From Cellvibrionaceae bacterium (GTDB taxonomy: Bacteria; Pseudomonadota; Gammaproteobacteria; Pseudomonadales; Cellvibrionaceae), in contig JANPZW010000007.1 in NCBI GenBank assembly GCA_024707385.1, forward strand, positions 1-58,250: a stretch of 58,250 nucleotides of DNA, given 5' to 3'. The position numbers and the translations under genes are program-made. The notes below the pieces were generated by a model, which had not been told where the DNA came from, made no database searches, and saw only the letters and a list, made by a program, of their open reading frames with translations. How positions within the stretch are numbered: position 1 is the stretch's first letter; the number at the start of each line of letters is the position of its first letter. This document shows positions 1-13,110 of this stretch, piece by piece.

Positions 1-1
1 T

Positions 2-46
2 ATGGAAGCCGCAATTATTCGCGGCTGGTTGCCTGCCAAAGCCTGA
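2..46 (+). pseudogene. C-terminal fragment of the EAL protein (left-arm copy)
   Basis: Fourteen codons from ATG at 2 to TGA at 46 (M-E-A-A-I-I-R-G-W-L-P-A-K-A) repeat the C-terminus of the REC-GGDEF-EAL protein encoded at 13111-14842. Only the part inside the inverted repeat is present; the rest of the gene would lie before base 1. Confidence 0.8.
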
Positions 47-62
47 TTCTAAGCATTCTTCT

Positions 63-422
63 CTAATTGACTTGCAATTCACCCTCGATACATTTTCATC
101 TGGCAATGGAACTCATATTTACCAGGCTCAAGCGGCGGCAAAGTGATTGGCGCTGTTTTATTTACCGGCAATTCAAAGCTCAAATTCAAGGCTGGAAAAT
201 AACAGTCTCCGCACACGGAGACGCGTCTTTGCGCAAAAATTCCATGCGCACGGCCTGCCCGGCAGATACTTTTATGCGGGCCGGTTGATAAACACCATTT
301 TCGACTATCACGGTAAGAAGCTTATCTTGCGCAGCGGCGACGCCGGCGGTTTTATACAGCCAGAACCACCAGACAATTCCCGCAATCAATAGCAACCCCG
401 CCAAATTGATTAGCCAAATCAT
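63..422 (-). pseudogene. Cupredoxin gene, left-arm copy, frameshifted
   Basis: Mirror of the intact gene at 12735-13094. The start and the first 76 codons agree, then one A is missing in the run near 194-197 and the frame ends about 60 codons early; an extra C near 83 partly compensates. Function is described at the intact copy. The breaks are probably sequence errors in this arm. Confidence 0.75.
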
Positions 423-2653
423 GCACGGCTCTCCTCTGCAGTGGTTGAACTATCGATTTTGAGCTAAACGCAGACAGCTTGTGCATTCGCCACCACCGTG
501 ACCAAAATACCGGCCGCGATTGGAATTCCCGCAGCGTTATAAATAAACGCGCCGAACAGATTTTGTTTGATGTTGCGCAGGGTGGCTTTGCTTATGGTGA
601 TGGCATCGGCCAGGACCGTGCAGGGAGAGCCGCGCATCAGGGTAATCCCCGCACTTTCGATAGCGACGTCCGTGCCTGTGCCTATAGCAAAGCCGACATC
701 GGCCAGCGCGAGCGCGGGCGCGTCAGTGATGCCGTCGCCGCTCATGCCCACCAACTCGCCCTCACGTTGCAGAGCGGCGACTTTTTCCCGCTTTGGATTC
801 CGGCTGCACTCGCTGATAAATTCTTCAATACCCACCTGCCGGGCGAATCGCTTTCGGCTGTCGCGCGATTGTCTCCGGTCAGCATCACCACCCGAATACC
901 CAACCCGCGCAGGCGTTCAACAGCGGCGGCGGAGTCGACGCCTTTGATGGGGTCCGCCACGGCAATCAATCCAGCGAATTTGCGATCCACTGCTAGGTAC
1001 ATCGGAGTTTTCGCATCGGCGGCAATTATCAGCTCGCGCGCTACCCAGTCTTGCAAGTCGATGCTTTGCTCGCCGCATCAGTTTTTCGTTGCCGAGCACA
1101 ATTTCCCGCCCGTCGATGACGCTACTCACCCCGGCCCGCAAGCGCGGTGAAGGAAACCGGGTTGCTGAGATTGAGCCCGCGCGATTGGGCGGATTCCTGG
1201 GAATCGCCTGCGCCAATGGATTCTCCGATCCCAACTCCAGACTCGCCGCCAGACGCAGCAATTCCACCTCATCCAGCCCTTGCTCTGGCAGCAGATCTGT
1301 CACCTTGGGCGCTCCTCGGTGATGGTGCCGGTTTTATCCAGAACCATGGTGGTGATGCGCGAGGCCGTCTGCAGTGCCTCGCCACTGCGGATCAGAACTC
1401 CCTCCTCCGCCGCCTTGCCAATCCCCACCATTACGGACATGGGCGTCGCCAAGCCGAGGGCGCAGGGACAGGCGATGATCAGCACCGTGGTTGCCGAAAC
1501 CACCGCGTACGCCAGCGCGGGACTAGGGCCGAAAGTGATCCAGGCCAGAGCGCTGAGTACCGCGATGATCATCACCGCCGGCACAAAATACGCGGCAATC
1601 CTCCGCGAGCCGGCCGATAGGCGGCTTGGAATTCTGCGCGCGCTTGACCATCTCGATGATGCGGGCCAGCGCGGTATCGCGGCCGGCCCGGTTAGCGGTA
1701 AAAATCAACGGAAGCCGGTTTTATTCAGGGTGCCGGCGGACACCGCATCCCCCCGCCTGCTTGGCTACCGGCAGAGGCTCACCGGTCAGCATGGATTCAT
1801 CTACCGAGGGCTGCCCCTCCACCACAGTGCCGTCCACAGGAATACGCTCACCGGGTCGAACCCGGAGTTGATCCTGTCGCCGCACCCGCTCGATGGGAAT
1901 ATCCAGCTCCTGGCCATCGCGCAACACCCTTGCGGTTTTGGGCTCCCAGGCCGATTAGCCGCTTGATGGCGGCGGAGGCGCGACCGCGGGCGCGCACCTC
2001 CAAAGCGAGCCCCAGGTTGACCAAGCCTATGGTCATCGCGGTGGCTTCAAAGTAGACGTGACGCGCCATCTCCGGCACCAAATCCGGCAGCAGCACAATC
2101 ACCATGGAATAGAGCCAGGCCGTGCCCGTGCCCAAAGCGATCAAGGTATCCATATTGGCGGTGTGATTGCGCACGCTCTGCCAGCCGCCAACAAAGAAAT
2201 GCCGTCCCGAGAGAAGCATTACCGCAAGGGTCAGCAGGCGAAGCAGCAACCACCCCCACCGCGCAGCTTCCGAGTGAATCGACATATCACCGCCCGGCCA
2301 TGCCGAACAGCATCAGCGGAATACCGAGCGCGAGGGCAATCCAGGTATCGCGCAACAAACGGCGGTAATAAGCGCTGATCCGCCTGTTCCTTTTCCTCCA
2401 ACAGATCCGTTTCACTGCCGGCGGCTGGCGTCGCGCGATAGCCGGCATTCTCTACGGCTTTAACCAAATCAGCGGTGAACGCAGATCCGGTTACCGCTAC
2501 CGTACGCAGGGGAAATTCATCTGCGCCTCTTTCCACGCCGTCGACATTTGCGAGCGCAGTCTCGATTTTCCGCACGCAACTCGCACAGCCGGCGCCTTCG
2601 ATCAGCAGCTCTTGGGTCACGCCCGGACCCGTTCGGGAGTTGGCTGTGGTCAT
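419..2653 (-). pseudogene. copA: copA, left-arm copy, multiply frameshifted
   Basis: Mirror of copA at 10456-12738, with start at 2653 and stop at 419, overlapping the cupredoxin copy just as in the right arm. The coding sequence is scattered over at least seven open segments in all three minus-strand frames (for example the DKTGTITE segment in one and the [14 protein letters not shown] segment in another). It is about 48 bases shorter than the intact gene. The number and spread of one-base changes are more than one would expect beside a perfectly preserved cueR if this were simple gene decay. Confidence 0.8.
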
Positions 2654-2690
2654 GGGATGCTCCTCATGTAGAACTCTGTGCACAGTCTGA

Positions 2691-2711
2691 ACCTTCCCAC
2701 AGTGGTAAGGT
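2691..2711 (-). promoter_or_regulatory. CueR operator, left-arm copy
   Basis: Same interrupted dyad as at 10398-10418, inverted. It sits between the left-arm copies of copA (start at 2653) and cueR (start at 2757). Confidence 0.6.
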
Positions 2712-2756
2712 CAAGCGGATTTGCAACAAACGTCTATCACCGGATAGGGAGACCTT

Positions 2757-3206
2757 ATGAATATTGGTGAAGCAGCGCGAACAAGTGGCGTCAGCGCCAA
2801 GATGATTCGCCACTACGAAGCCATCGGTCTGCTACCGCCCTCCAGTAGAAGTGACAGCGGATATCGGATTTATTCCAGCAATGATCTGCACACCTTGCGC
2901 TTTATCGGCACGGCCCGCTCGCTGGGGTTTACGCTGGATGAAATCCGCCAGTTGGTGTCGTTGTGGCAAGACCGGAACCGCTCCAGTGGCGATGTCAAAA
3001 CTCTGGTCGTCAACCATATAACGCAGCTGGAGCAAAAAATCGCCGAGATGTCCGCCATGCGCGACACCCTTCGCGCCCTCGCTGAAACCTGCGATGGCAA
3101 CGCGCGGCCGGATTGTCCGATTCTGCATGGCATATCAACCCACTGCGCGCCAGCGAGCGGCTCGATAAATTCAAGCCGCCCCGGAGCGAAAGCGGTTGCG
3201 ACGTAA
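2757..3206 (+). CDS. cueR: CueR-type copper regulator, left-arm copy
   Basis: This 149-codon frame is identical at protein level to the right-arm gene at 9903-10352 and is the only gene of the left arm without a frame break. It has the MerR-type N-terminal helix-turn-helix (starting MNIGEAARTSG), the dimerisation helix and the two metal-site cysteines C112 and C120. See the right-arm entry for function. If the left arm is an artefact this is not a second gene. Confidence 0.75.
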   Translation: MNIGEAARTSGVSAKMIRHYEAIGLLPPSSRSDSGYRIYSSNDLHTLRFIGTARSLGFTLDEIRQLVSLWQDRNRSSGDVKTLVVNHITQLEQKIAEMSAMRDTLRALAETCDGNARPDCPILHGISTHCAPASGSINSSRPGAKAVAT

Positions 3207-3985
3207 ATATTCGTAAGCAGCGCGGATGGCGCGAAACCGCTCTGTTGCAGCTTCGATTAATTCGGGCGGAAAGCCTTTGTCGACCAGCTTGTCGGGGTGA
3301 TACTGGTTAACGAGTTTGCGATACGCGGTGGTGATGTCGCTTTCCGATGCGCTACGCGCTACACCCAGCACCGCCAGCGCGGCAGCAAAACTTTCATCAA
3401 AACCCGGCTCTTCCTGGCCGTGTGCATGTGATTTTTGTTGCGACTGAAAGAATCCTGCGCCGCGACCATCTTCAGCAGGTGCTCAAATACCAGACTGGAA
3501 AACCCAATTCGCCCGCTACCTGCTGCACCACCCGCATTTCCTCCGCCTGCAGCGGCCCATCGGTAGTCGCCATGCTGAGCAGATATACCAGGAGAATTTC
3601 CACTATCTCCGGATTGCGCCGCGCGGTTTTTTTGAACTCATTGAGCGTTTCGTGAAAATCAAATCCGGGTTTGGCGCCGACTTCGAACAGCTCCCGCGCC
3701 TCGTCCTTGCACTCCGGGGTCAATTGCAGCTTTTCCATAAAGGTATTGGTGCGATGGATTTCCTTGCGATTGATACCGCCATCGCAGCCGGCGATATAAC
3801 CGAGCAAGCGGAACACCGTTTGAAAAAAGCACTGCCGTATCTGGCTTACCTGTTTTTTCCGCCACATGCCGTCTCTCTGCCAAAGACGGCTTATGGTTGT
3901 AGCATTGGCGGTAGGGATTCAGTTCGCTGACAAACCTTCTGGCGATAACAAGTCGTTGGACGACATAGATCAAGGTGCCTGCCAT
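3171..3985 (-). pseudogene. TerB/DnaJ co-chaperone gene, left-arm copy, frameshifted
   Basis: Mirror of 9123-9938. It is split into three open segments: an N-terminal one, a TerB-like middle one and the J domain with its HPDK motif at 3171-3371. Near 3855-3860 this copy has one base more than the right arm (a run of six instead of five), which opens an alternative start reading M-W-R-K-K-Q-V-S-Q. This may be the true gene start, so the left arm may be the correct one at that position. Confidence 0.75.
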
Positions 3986-4060
3986 ATGCCGGGCTAAACT
4001 GGACTGAATTAATTTCAGCGCAGAATTTTTGCAATTTGCCTATTGCCAGCAGGAGACGAA

Positions 4061-6512
4061 ATGGCTGCACCAGAGAACCTTAAGCCTTATCACACAACGT
4101 CGTATCACACCCTGACACCGACACAGGCGCTCGCCCAGCTCGATAGCTCCCCGGAGGGCCTCCAACTTGATGAGGCACGCCGCCGCCTGGAGGAACACGG
4201 TCCCAACCGCCTGCCTGAAGCCGCGCGCCAAAGCCCGGTCAAACGGTTTTTTCTGCAGTTCCACAACCTTTTGATTTACGTGTTATTGGCATCGAGCGTC
4301 GCCACGGCTTTGCTGGGTCACTGGACAGACTGCGGTGTGATTCTCGCAGTGGTCCTGGTGAACGCCATCATCGGTTTTATCCAGGAGGGGCAAAGCCGAA
4401 AAAGCCATGGACGCCATACGCCAGATGCTCGCCCCCAAGGCCAGCGTTATTCGGGGTGGCGAGCGTATGACTGTCGAAGGCGCCGAACTGGTGCCCGGCG
4501 ACATCATCATTCTGGAGGCGGGCGACAAAGTGCCGGCGGACTGCCGCCTGTTGACAGAACACGGTTTGACGGTACAGGAAGCGGTGCTCACCGGAGAGTC
4601 GGTGCCGGTGGAAAAGGGGCTGGCTGAGGTGGCGCTGGAGGCGGCCCTTGGCGATCGCAGCTGTATGGTCTATTCCGGCACGCTCGTGGCGGCAGGCCAG
4701 GGCAAAAAGCGGTTGTTAGTGGCCACAGGCGCGGCAACAGAAATCGGCCGCGTGAGCAAACTTGCTGGCGCAGGTGGAAACACTAACCACCCCGCTGGTG
4801 CGTCAGATGGATATCTTCGCCCGCTGGCTGACCCTGGTGATTTTGGCGGTCGGCGCCCTGCTGCTGATTTTCGGCCACTACACCTCCGCCATGCCTTTTG
4901 CCGACCTGTTCATGGTGATCGTCGGTCTCTCGGTGGCGGCGATACCCGAGGGGTTGCCCGCAGTCCTCACCATTACCCTGGCCGTCGGCGTCCAGGCCAT
5001 GGCGCGGCGCAATGCCATAGTGCGGCGCCTGCCCGCCATCGAGGCTCTGGGTTCGGTTTCCGTGGTGTGCACGGATAAAACCGGCACTCTCACACGCAAT
5101 GAAATGATGGTGGCCTCAGCGCTGTTGGCGCAGCGCGCCCTGACCGTTACCGGCACGGGCTACGCACCGGACGGTGGCGTGCATCACGACCAACGGCTGC
5201 TGCATGCGGAGGACCCACACCAGCCCTGGAATGGCTCGCACGCACCTGCGCACTCTGCAATGACGCCTCACTGCAGGACCAGGGGGCACCTGGAAACGTG
5301 GAGGGCGACCCCATGGAAGGCGCCCTGCTCAGCTTCGCCGTCAAAGCCGGACTAGTGCTGCAGGATCTCGCCGGCGAGTGGCACCGCACCGATACCATTC
5401 CTTCGACGCGCGCCATCGCCACATGGCGACGCTTCATCACTATCCCCAAGGCGAAGGCGTCGTTCTGCTCAAAGGCGCTCCGGAAAAAGTCATAGCGCTG
5501 TGCCGCGCACAAATGGATGCATCCGGCGAGGAGCAGCCCATTGTCGCCTCCTCACTGGCTGGAAGCGGTTGAGCAGACGGCAGCGCAGGGTCAACGGGTG
5601 CTGGCGATGGCGTTTCGCCGTGTCGCCGCCGACAAAACCGTGTTGGAAACCCAGGATATGGAAGGCCAGATGATCCTGCTCGGGTTGGGGGGCATGATTG
5701 ACCCGTTCCGACCTGAGGCCATCAGCGCGGTAGCGGAATGCCAGGGCGCGGGTATCCGGGTCGAGATGATCACCGGCGACCACGCCGGCACTGCCGCCGC
5801 TTTAGTCGCCAGATCGGCCTGGAAAATCCGCACAAGGTGATGACGGGAGCCGATCTGGACGGCTTGAGCGACGCAGACCTGCAAGCCTGGGGTGATGGAC
5901 TGCGATATCTACGCCCGCACCAGTCCCGAGCACAAATTGCGTCTGGTGATGGCACTGCAGCTCCTCGGGTTGAGTGTGGCTATGACCGGTGACGGCGTAA
6001 ACGACGCGCCGGCCTTAAAACGCGCGGACGCCGGTATCGCCATGGGCATGAAAGGCGGCGCTGCCGCCAAGGAGGCGGCGGAGCTGGTATTGGCGGACGA
6101 CAATTGGCGCCACCATAGTCGCGGCGGTGCGCGAGGGCCGCACCGTCTACGACAACATCAAGAAAGTGATCAGCTGGACGCTGCCCACCAATGCCGGCGA
6201 GGCGACCACCATCAAGAAGCTGCGCTGCTGGCGGGCATGCCGATCACCGCAGTGCAGATCCTCTGGATCAACCTGATCACCGCGGTAACCCTCGGCATGG
6301 CGCTCGCCTTTCGAACCGACGGAGAAAAACGCCACGCGCCGGCCGCCCAGGCGCAGCGACGAACCCATCCTGAGCCGCCAACCGGCTGGCAGATCGTGTG
6401 GATCTCGATTTTGTTTTTGGGATCGGGGTTTTCAGCATCCAAGCCTATGACCAGCCGCGGCTACAGCGCCGAACTGTCCCACACCCCGCGATGAATACTC
6501 TGGTGGTGATGG
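4061..6512 (+). pseudogene. P-type cation ATPase gene, left-arm copy, frameshifted
   Basis: Mirror of the minus-strand gene at 6513-9046, with the same start and the same AGGAG site in front. The frame breaks repeatedly: an extra G near 4389, further shifts near 4705 and 4760, and many more towards the centre. It ends at the turn of the inverted repeat without a stop of its own. At the G-M-K-G-x-A-A-A-K-E motif (near 6050) this copy keeps the three A's that the right arm lacks. Confidence 0.8.
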
Positions 6513-6598
6513 TCAACCAGACCGCCTTGGTGCCGCGCACCGCCTGCCAGTCCAGCGACGTGCTGTAGAGATTGCGGATAAAAACAGATTGAAGATCT
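6513..6598. other. Unpaired spacer at the centre of the inverted repeat
   Basis: These 86 bases are present once. Read on the minus strand they continue the ATPase gene of the right arm (about 28 further codons ending in G-T-K-A-V-W-L-T), then the sequence turns back on itself into the left arm. A short asymmetric turn inside a coding sequence, with no transposon end, target duplication or recombination site nearby, is what a fold-back read or snap-back synthesis leaves. Confidence 0.85.
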
Positions 6599-9046
6599 CC
6601 ATCACCACCAGAGTATTCATCGCCAGGGTGTGGGACAGTTCGGCGCTGTAGCCGCGGCTGGTCGCATAGGCTTGGATGCTGAAAACCCCGATCAAAAACA
6701 AAATCGAGATCCACACGATCTGCCAGCCGAGTTGGCGGCTCAGGATGGGTTCGTCGCTGCGCCTGGGCGGCCGGCGCATGGCGTTTTTCTCCGTCGGTTC
6801 GAAGGCGAGCGCCATGCCGAGGGTTACCGCGGTGATCAGGTTGATCCAGAGGATCTGCACTGCGGTGATCGGCAGCGCCATGCCCGCCAGCAGCGCAACT
6901 ATGATGGTGGTCGCCTCGCCGGCATTGGTGGGCAGCGTCCAGCTGATCACTTTCTTGATGTTGTCGTAGACGGTGCGGCCCTCGCGCACCGCCGCGACTA
7001 TGGTGGCGAAATTGTCGTCCGCCAATACCAGCTCCGCCGCCTCCTTGGCGGCGGCACTGCCTTCATGCCCATGGCGATACCGGCGTCCGCGCGTTTTAAG
7101 GCCGGCGCGTCGTTTACGCCGTCACCGGTCATAGCCACACTCAACCCAAGGGACTGCAGTGCCATCACCAGACGCAATTTGTGCTCGGGACTGGTGCGGG
7201 CGTAGATATCGCAGTCCATCACCTGAGCTTGCAGGTCTGCGTCGCTCAAGCCGTCCAGATCGGCTCCCGTCATCACCTTGTGCGGATTTTCCAGGCCGAT
7301 CTGGCGACCTATGGCGGCGGCGGTGCCGGCGTGGTCGCCGGTGATCATCTTGACCCGGATACCCGCGCCCTGGCATTCCGCTACCGCGCTGATGGCCTCC
7401 GGTCGGGGCGGGTCAATCATGCCCACCAACCCGAGCAGGATCATCTGGCCTTCCATATCCTGGGTTTCCAACACGGTTTTGTCGGCGGCGACACGGCGAA
7501 ACGCCATCGCCAGCACCCGTTGACCCTGCGCTGCCGTCTGCTCAACCGCTTCCAGCCAGTGAGAGGCGACAATGGGCTGCTCCTCGCCGGATGCATCCAT
7601 TTGTGCGCGGCACAGCGCTATGACTTTTTCCGGAGCGCCTTTGAGCAGAACGACGCCTTCGCCTTGGTGATTGTGATGAAGCGTCGCCATGTAGCGATGG
7701 CGCGCGTCGAAGGGAATGGTATCGGTGCGGTGCCACTCGCCGGCGAGATCCTGCAGCACTAGTCCGGCTTTGACGGCGAAGCTGAGCAGGGCGCCTTCCA
7801 TGGGGTCGCCCTCCACGTTCCAGGTGCCCCCCTGGTCCTGCAGTGAGGCGTCATTGCAGAGTGCGCAGGTGCGTGCGAGCCATTCCAGGGCTGGTGTGTC
7901 CTCCGCATGCAGCAGCCGTTGGTCGTGATGCACGCCACCGTCCGGTGCGTAGCCCGTGCCGGTAACGGTCAGGGCGCGCTGCGCCAACAGCGCTGAGGCC
8001 ACCATCATTTCATTGCGTGTGAGAGTGCCGGTTTTATCCGTGCACACCACGGAAACCGAACCCAGAGCCTCGATGGCGGGCAGGCGCCGCACTATGGCAT
8101 TGCGCCGCGCCATGGCCTGGACGCCGACGGCCAGGGTAATGGTGAGGACTGCGGGCAACCCCTCGGGTATCGCCGCCACCGAGAGACCGACGATCACCAT
8201 GAACAGGTCGGCAAAAGGCATGGCGGAGGTGTAGTGGCCGAAAATCAGCAGCAGGGCGCCGACCGCCAAAATCACCAGGGTCAGCCAGCGGGCGAAGATA
8301 TCCATCTGACGCACCAGCGGGGTGGTTAGTGTTTCCACCTGCGCCAGCAAGTTGCTCACGCGGCCGATTTCTGTTGCCGCGCCTGTGGCCACAACAACCG
8401 CTTTGCCCTGGCCTGCCGCCACGAGCGTGCCGGAATAGACCATACAGCTGCGATCGCCAAGGGCCGCCTCCAGCGCCACCTCAGCCAGCCCCTTTTCCAC
8501 CGGCACCGACTCTCCGGTGAGCACCGCTTCCTGTACCGTCAAACCGTGTTCTGTCAACAGGCGGCAGTCCGCCGGCACTTTGTCGCCCGCCTCCAGAATG
8601 ATGATGTCGCCGGGCACCAGTTCGGCGCCTTCGACAGTCATACGCTCGCCACCCCGAATAACGCTGGCCTTGGGGGCGAGCATCTGGCGTATGGCGTCCA
8701 TGGCTTTTTCGGCTTTGCCCTCCTGGATAAAACCGATGATGGCGTTCACCAGGACCACTGCGAGAATCACACCGCAGTCTGTCCAGTGACCCAGCAAAGC
8801 CGTGGCGACGCTCGATGCCAATAACACGTAAATCAAAAGGTTGTGGAACTGCAGAAAAAACCGTTTGACCGGGCTTTGGCGCGCGGCTTCAGGCAGGCGG
8901 TTGGGACCGTGTTCCTCCAGGCGGCGGCGTGCCTCATCAAGTTGGAGGCCCTCCGGGGAGCTATCGAGCTGGGCGAGCGCCTGTGTCGGTGTCAGGGTGT
9001 GATACGACGTTGTGTGATAAGGCTTAAGGTTCTCTGGTGCAGCCAT
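6513..9046 (-). CDS. P2-type cation-transporting ATPase, 3' end cut off at the repeat centre
   Basis: An ATP-driven inner-membrane cation pump. From the ATG at 9046 (after AGGAGACGAA) there is a cation-ATPase N-terminal domain, the first membrane hairpin, the actuator loop with L-T-G-E-S, the PEGL motif typical of Ca2+-type P2 pumps in membrane helix 4, the phosphorylation motif C-T-D-K-T-G-T-L-T near residue 336, and G-D-G-V-N-D-A-P. Two one-base losses break the frame: near 7062 (a run that should read GCCTTTCAT) and near 6580-6584 (five A's where six restore F-I-R-N-L-Y). About 844 codons are present; the last membrane helix is missing because the sequence folds back at 6513. The transported ion cannot be told from sequence. 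The co-located copper genes do not by themselves make this a copper pump, since the CPx motif is absent. Confidence 0.85.
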
Positions 9047-9122
9047 TTCGTCTCCTGCTGGCAATAGGCAAATTGCAAAAAATTCTGCGCTGAAATTAAT
9101 TCAGTCCAGTTTAGCCCGGCAT

Positions 9123-9938
9123 ATGGCAGGCACCTTGATCTATGTCGTCCAACGACTTGTTATCGCCAGAAGGTTTGTCAGCGAACTGAATCCCTACCGC
9201 CAATGCTACAACCATAAGCCGTCTTTGGCAGAGAGACGGCATGTGGCGGAAAAACAGGTAAGCCAGATACGGCAGTGCTTTTTTCAAACGGTGTTCCGCT
9301 TGCTCGGTTATATCGCCGGCTGCGATGGCGGTATCAATCGCAAGGAAATCCATCGCACCAATACCTTTATGGAAAAGCTGCAATTGACCCCGGAGTGCAA
9401 GGACGAGGCGCGGGAGCTGTTCGAAGTCGGCGCCAAACCCGGATTTGATTTTCACGAAACGCTCAATGAGTTCAAAAAAACCGCGCGGCGCAATCCGGAG
9501 ATAGTGGAAATTCTCCTGGTATATCTGCTCAGCATGGCGACTACCGATGGGCCGCTGCAGGCGGAGGAAATGCGGGTGGTGCAGCAGGTAGCGGGCGAAT
9601 TGGGTTTTTCCAGTCTGGTATTTGAGCACCTGCTGAAGATGGTCGCGGCGCAGGATTCTTTCAGTCGCAACAAAAAATCACATGCACACGGCCAGGAAGA
9701 GCCGGGTTTTGATGAAAGTTTTGCTGCCGCGCTGGCGGTGCTGGGTGTAGCGCGTAGCGCATCGGAAAGCGACATCACCACCGCGTATCGCAAACTCGTT
9801 AACCAGTATCACCCCGACAAGCTGGTCGACAAAGGCTTTCCGCCCGAATTAATCGAAGCTGCAACAGAGCGGTTTCGCGCCATCCGCGCTGCTTACGAAT
9901 ATTTACGTCGCAACCGCTTTCGCTCCGGGGCGGCTTGA
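9123..9938 (+). CDS. DjlA-like co-chaperone: TerB-like domain plus J domain
   Basis: Residues about 50-170 form an all-helical TerB-like region (G-C-D-G-G-I-N-R-K-E, then T-T-D-G-P-L-Q-A-E-E). Residues about 205-270 are a J domain with the HPDK motif that stimulates DnaK ATPase activity. This is the DjlA arrangement, but the usual N-terminal membrane anchor is not visible. The start is uncertain: the first 40 residues look unlike the family, and an ATG at 9241 would open the natural frame if the A run at 9250-9254 had six instead of five bases, as in the left arm. A 7-bp hairpin (GCCGTCT/AGACGGC, 9218-9240) lies directly before that ATG. The 3' end overlaps the end of convergent cueR by 36 bases. 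Confidence 0.75.
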   Translation: MAGTLIYVVQRLVIARRFVSELNPYRQCYNHKPSLAERRHVAEKQVSQIRQCFFQTVFRLLGYIAGCDGGINRKEIHRTNTFMEKLQLTPECKDEARELFEVGAKPGFDFHETLNEFKKTARRNPEIVEILLVYLLSMATTDGPLQAEEMRVVQQVAGELGFSSLVFEHLLKMVAAQDSFSRNKKSHAHGQEEPGFDESFAAALAVLGVARSASESDITTAYRKLVNQYHPDKLVDKGFPPELIEAATERFRAIRAAYEYLRRNRFRSGAA

Positions 9939-10352
9939 ATTTATCGAGCCGCTCGCTGGCGCGCAGTGGGTTGATATGCCATGCAGAATCGGACAATCCG
10001 GCCGCGCGTTGCCATCGCAGGTTTCAGCGAGGGCGCGAAGGGTGTCGCGCATGGCGGACATCTCGGCGATTTTTTGCTCCAGCTGCGTTATATGGTTGAC
10101 GACCAGAGTTTTGACATCGCCACTGGAGCGGTTCCGGTCTTGCCACAACGACACCAACTGGCGGATTTCATCCAGCGTAAACCCCAGCGAGCGGGCCGTG
10201 CCGATAAAGCGCAAGGTGTGCAGATCATTGCTGGAATAAATCCGATATCCGCTGTCACTTCTACTGGAGGGCGGTAGCAGACCGATGGCTTCGTAGTGGC
10301 GAATCATCTTGGCGCTGACGCCACTTGTTCGCGCTGCTTCACCAATATTCAT
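9903..10352 (-). CDS. cueR: CueR-type copper-responsive MerR activator
   Basis: A cytoplasmic MerR-family regulator that distorts a promoter with an overlong spacer when it binds Cu+ (family knowledge). The N-terminal winged helix-turn-helix covers residues 1-70, followed by the long dimerisation helix. C112 and C120 sit in the segment C-D-G-N-A-R-P-D-C-P-I-L, the two-cysteine metal loop of CueR, and no further MerR-type metal cysteine is seen. At 149 residues it is slightly longer than E. coli CueR (135), with an unremarkable tail. It is divergent from copA across a 103-base gap containing the predicted operator. Confidence 0.9.
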   Translation of the reverse strand: MNIGEAARTSGVSAKMIRHYEAIGLLPPSSRSDSGYRIYSSNDLHTLRFIGTARSLGFTLDEIRQLVSLWQDRNRSSGDVKTLVVNHITQLEQKIAEMSAMRDTLRALAETCDGNARPDCPILHGISTHCAPASGSINSSRPGAKAVAT

Positions 10353-10394
10353 AAGGTCTCCCTATCCGGTGATAGACGTTTGTTGCAAATCCGC

Positions 10395-10425
10395 TTGACC
10401 TTACCACTGTGGGAAGGTTCAGACT
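10395..10425 (+). promoter_or_regulatory. copA promoter with CueR operator (19-base spacer)
   Basis: A -35 box TTGACC (10395-10400) is followed after 19 bases by CAGACT (10420-10425). The interval carries the dyad ACCTTACC...GGAAGGT (10398-10418). The overlong spacer and the TTGACCTT/AAGGT arms are the hallmark of MerR-family copper promoters such as E. coli copA. The copA ATG follows at 10456. Confidence 0.75.
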
Positions 10426-10455
10426 GTGCACAGAGTTCTACATGAGGAGCATCCC

Positions 10456-12734
<2,279 letters not shown>

Positions 12735-12738
<4 letters not shown>

Positions 12739-13094
12739 TTTGGCTAATCAATTTGGCGGGGTTGCTATTGATTGCGGGAATTGTCTGGTGGTTCTGGCTG
12801 TATAAAACCGCCGGCGTCGCCGCTGCGCAAGATAAGCTTCTTACCGTGATAGTCGAAAATGGTGTTTATCAGCCGGCCCGCATAAAAGTATCTGCCGGGC
12901 AGGCCGTGCGCATGGAATTTTTGCGCAAAGACGCGTCTCCGTGTGCGGAGACTGTTATTTTTCCAGCCTTGAATTTGAGCTTTGAATTGCCGGTAAATAA
13001 AACAGCGCCAATCACTTTGCCGCCGCTTGAGCCTGGTAAATATGAGTTCCATTGCCAGATGAAAATGTATCGAGGTGAATTGCAAGTCAATTAG
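12735..13094 (+). CDS. Membrane-anchored cupredoxin-like copper protein
   Basis: The 119-residue protein has one N-terminal membrane segment (about residues 3-24) followed by a periplasmic cupredoxin fold of about 90 residues. Likely ligands are the Cys in S-P-C-A-E and the C-terminal set F-H-C-Q-M-K-M, where Cys, His and Met cluster as in blue-copper and related Cu-binding domains. It starts inside the copA stop (4-base overlap), so it probably receives or buffers copper exported by CopA. Redox activity is not certain because the first ligand pattern is atypical. Confidence 0.8.
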
Positions 13095-13110
13095 AGAAGA
13101 ATGCTTAGAA

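Larger units (their letters stand above)
1..6512. repeat. Left arm of a 13-kb inverted repeat (degraded copy)
   Basis: Base 1 is the complement of base 13156, and the sequence can be followed as the reverse complement of the right arm up to 6512, where the arms part. The arm is about 46 bases shorter than its partner and is peppered with single-base insertions, deletions and some substitutions, so every long gene in it except cueR is broken. The right arm keeps the same genes largely open. The arm ends exactly at the window start. I read it as a fold-back or assembly artefact at a contig end, with a real inverted duplication as the alternative. Confidence 0.93.

Noticed and set aside
1..6512. 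A second, decaying copper-resistance operon
   Set aside because: Break density, the asymmetric turn and the coincidence with the window edge favour an artefact; kept as a tested alternative in the findings.
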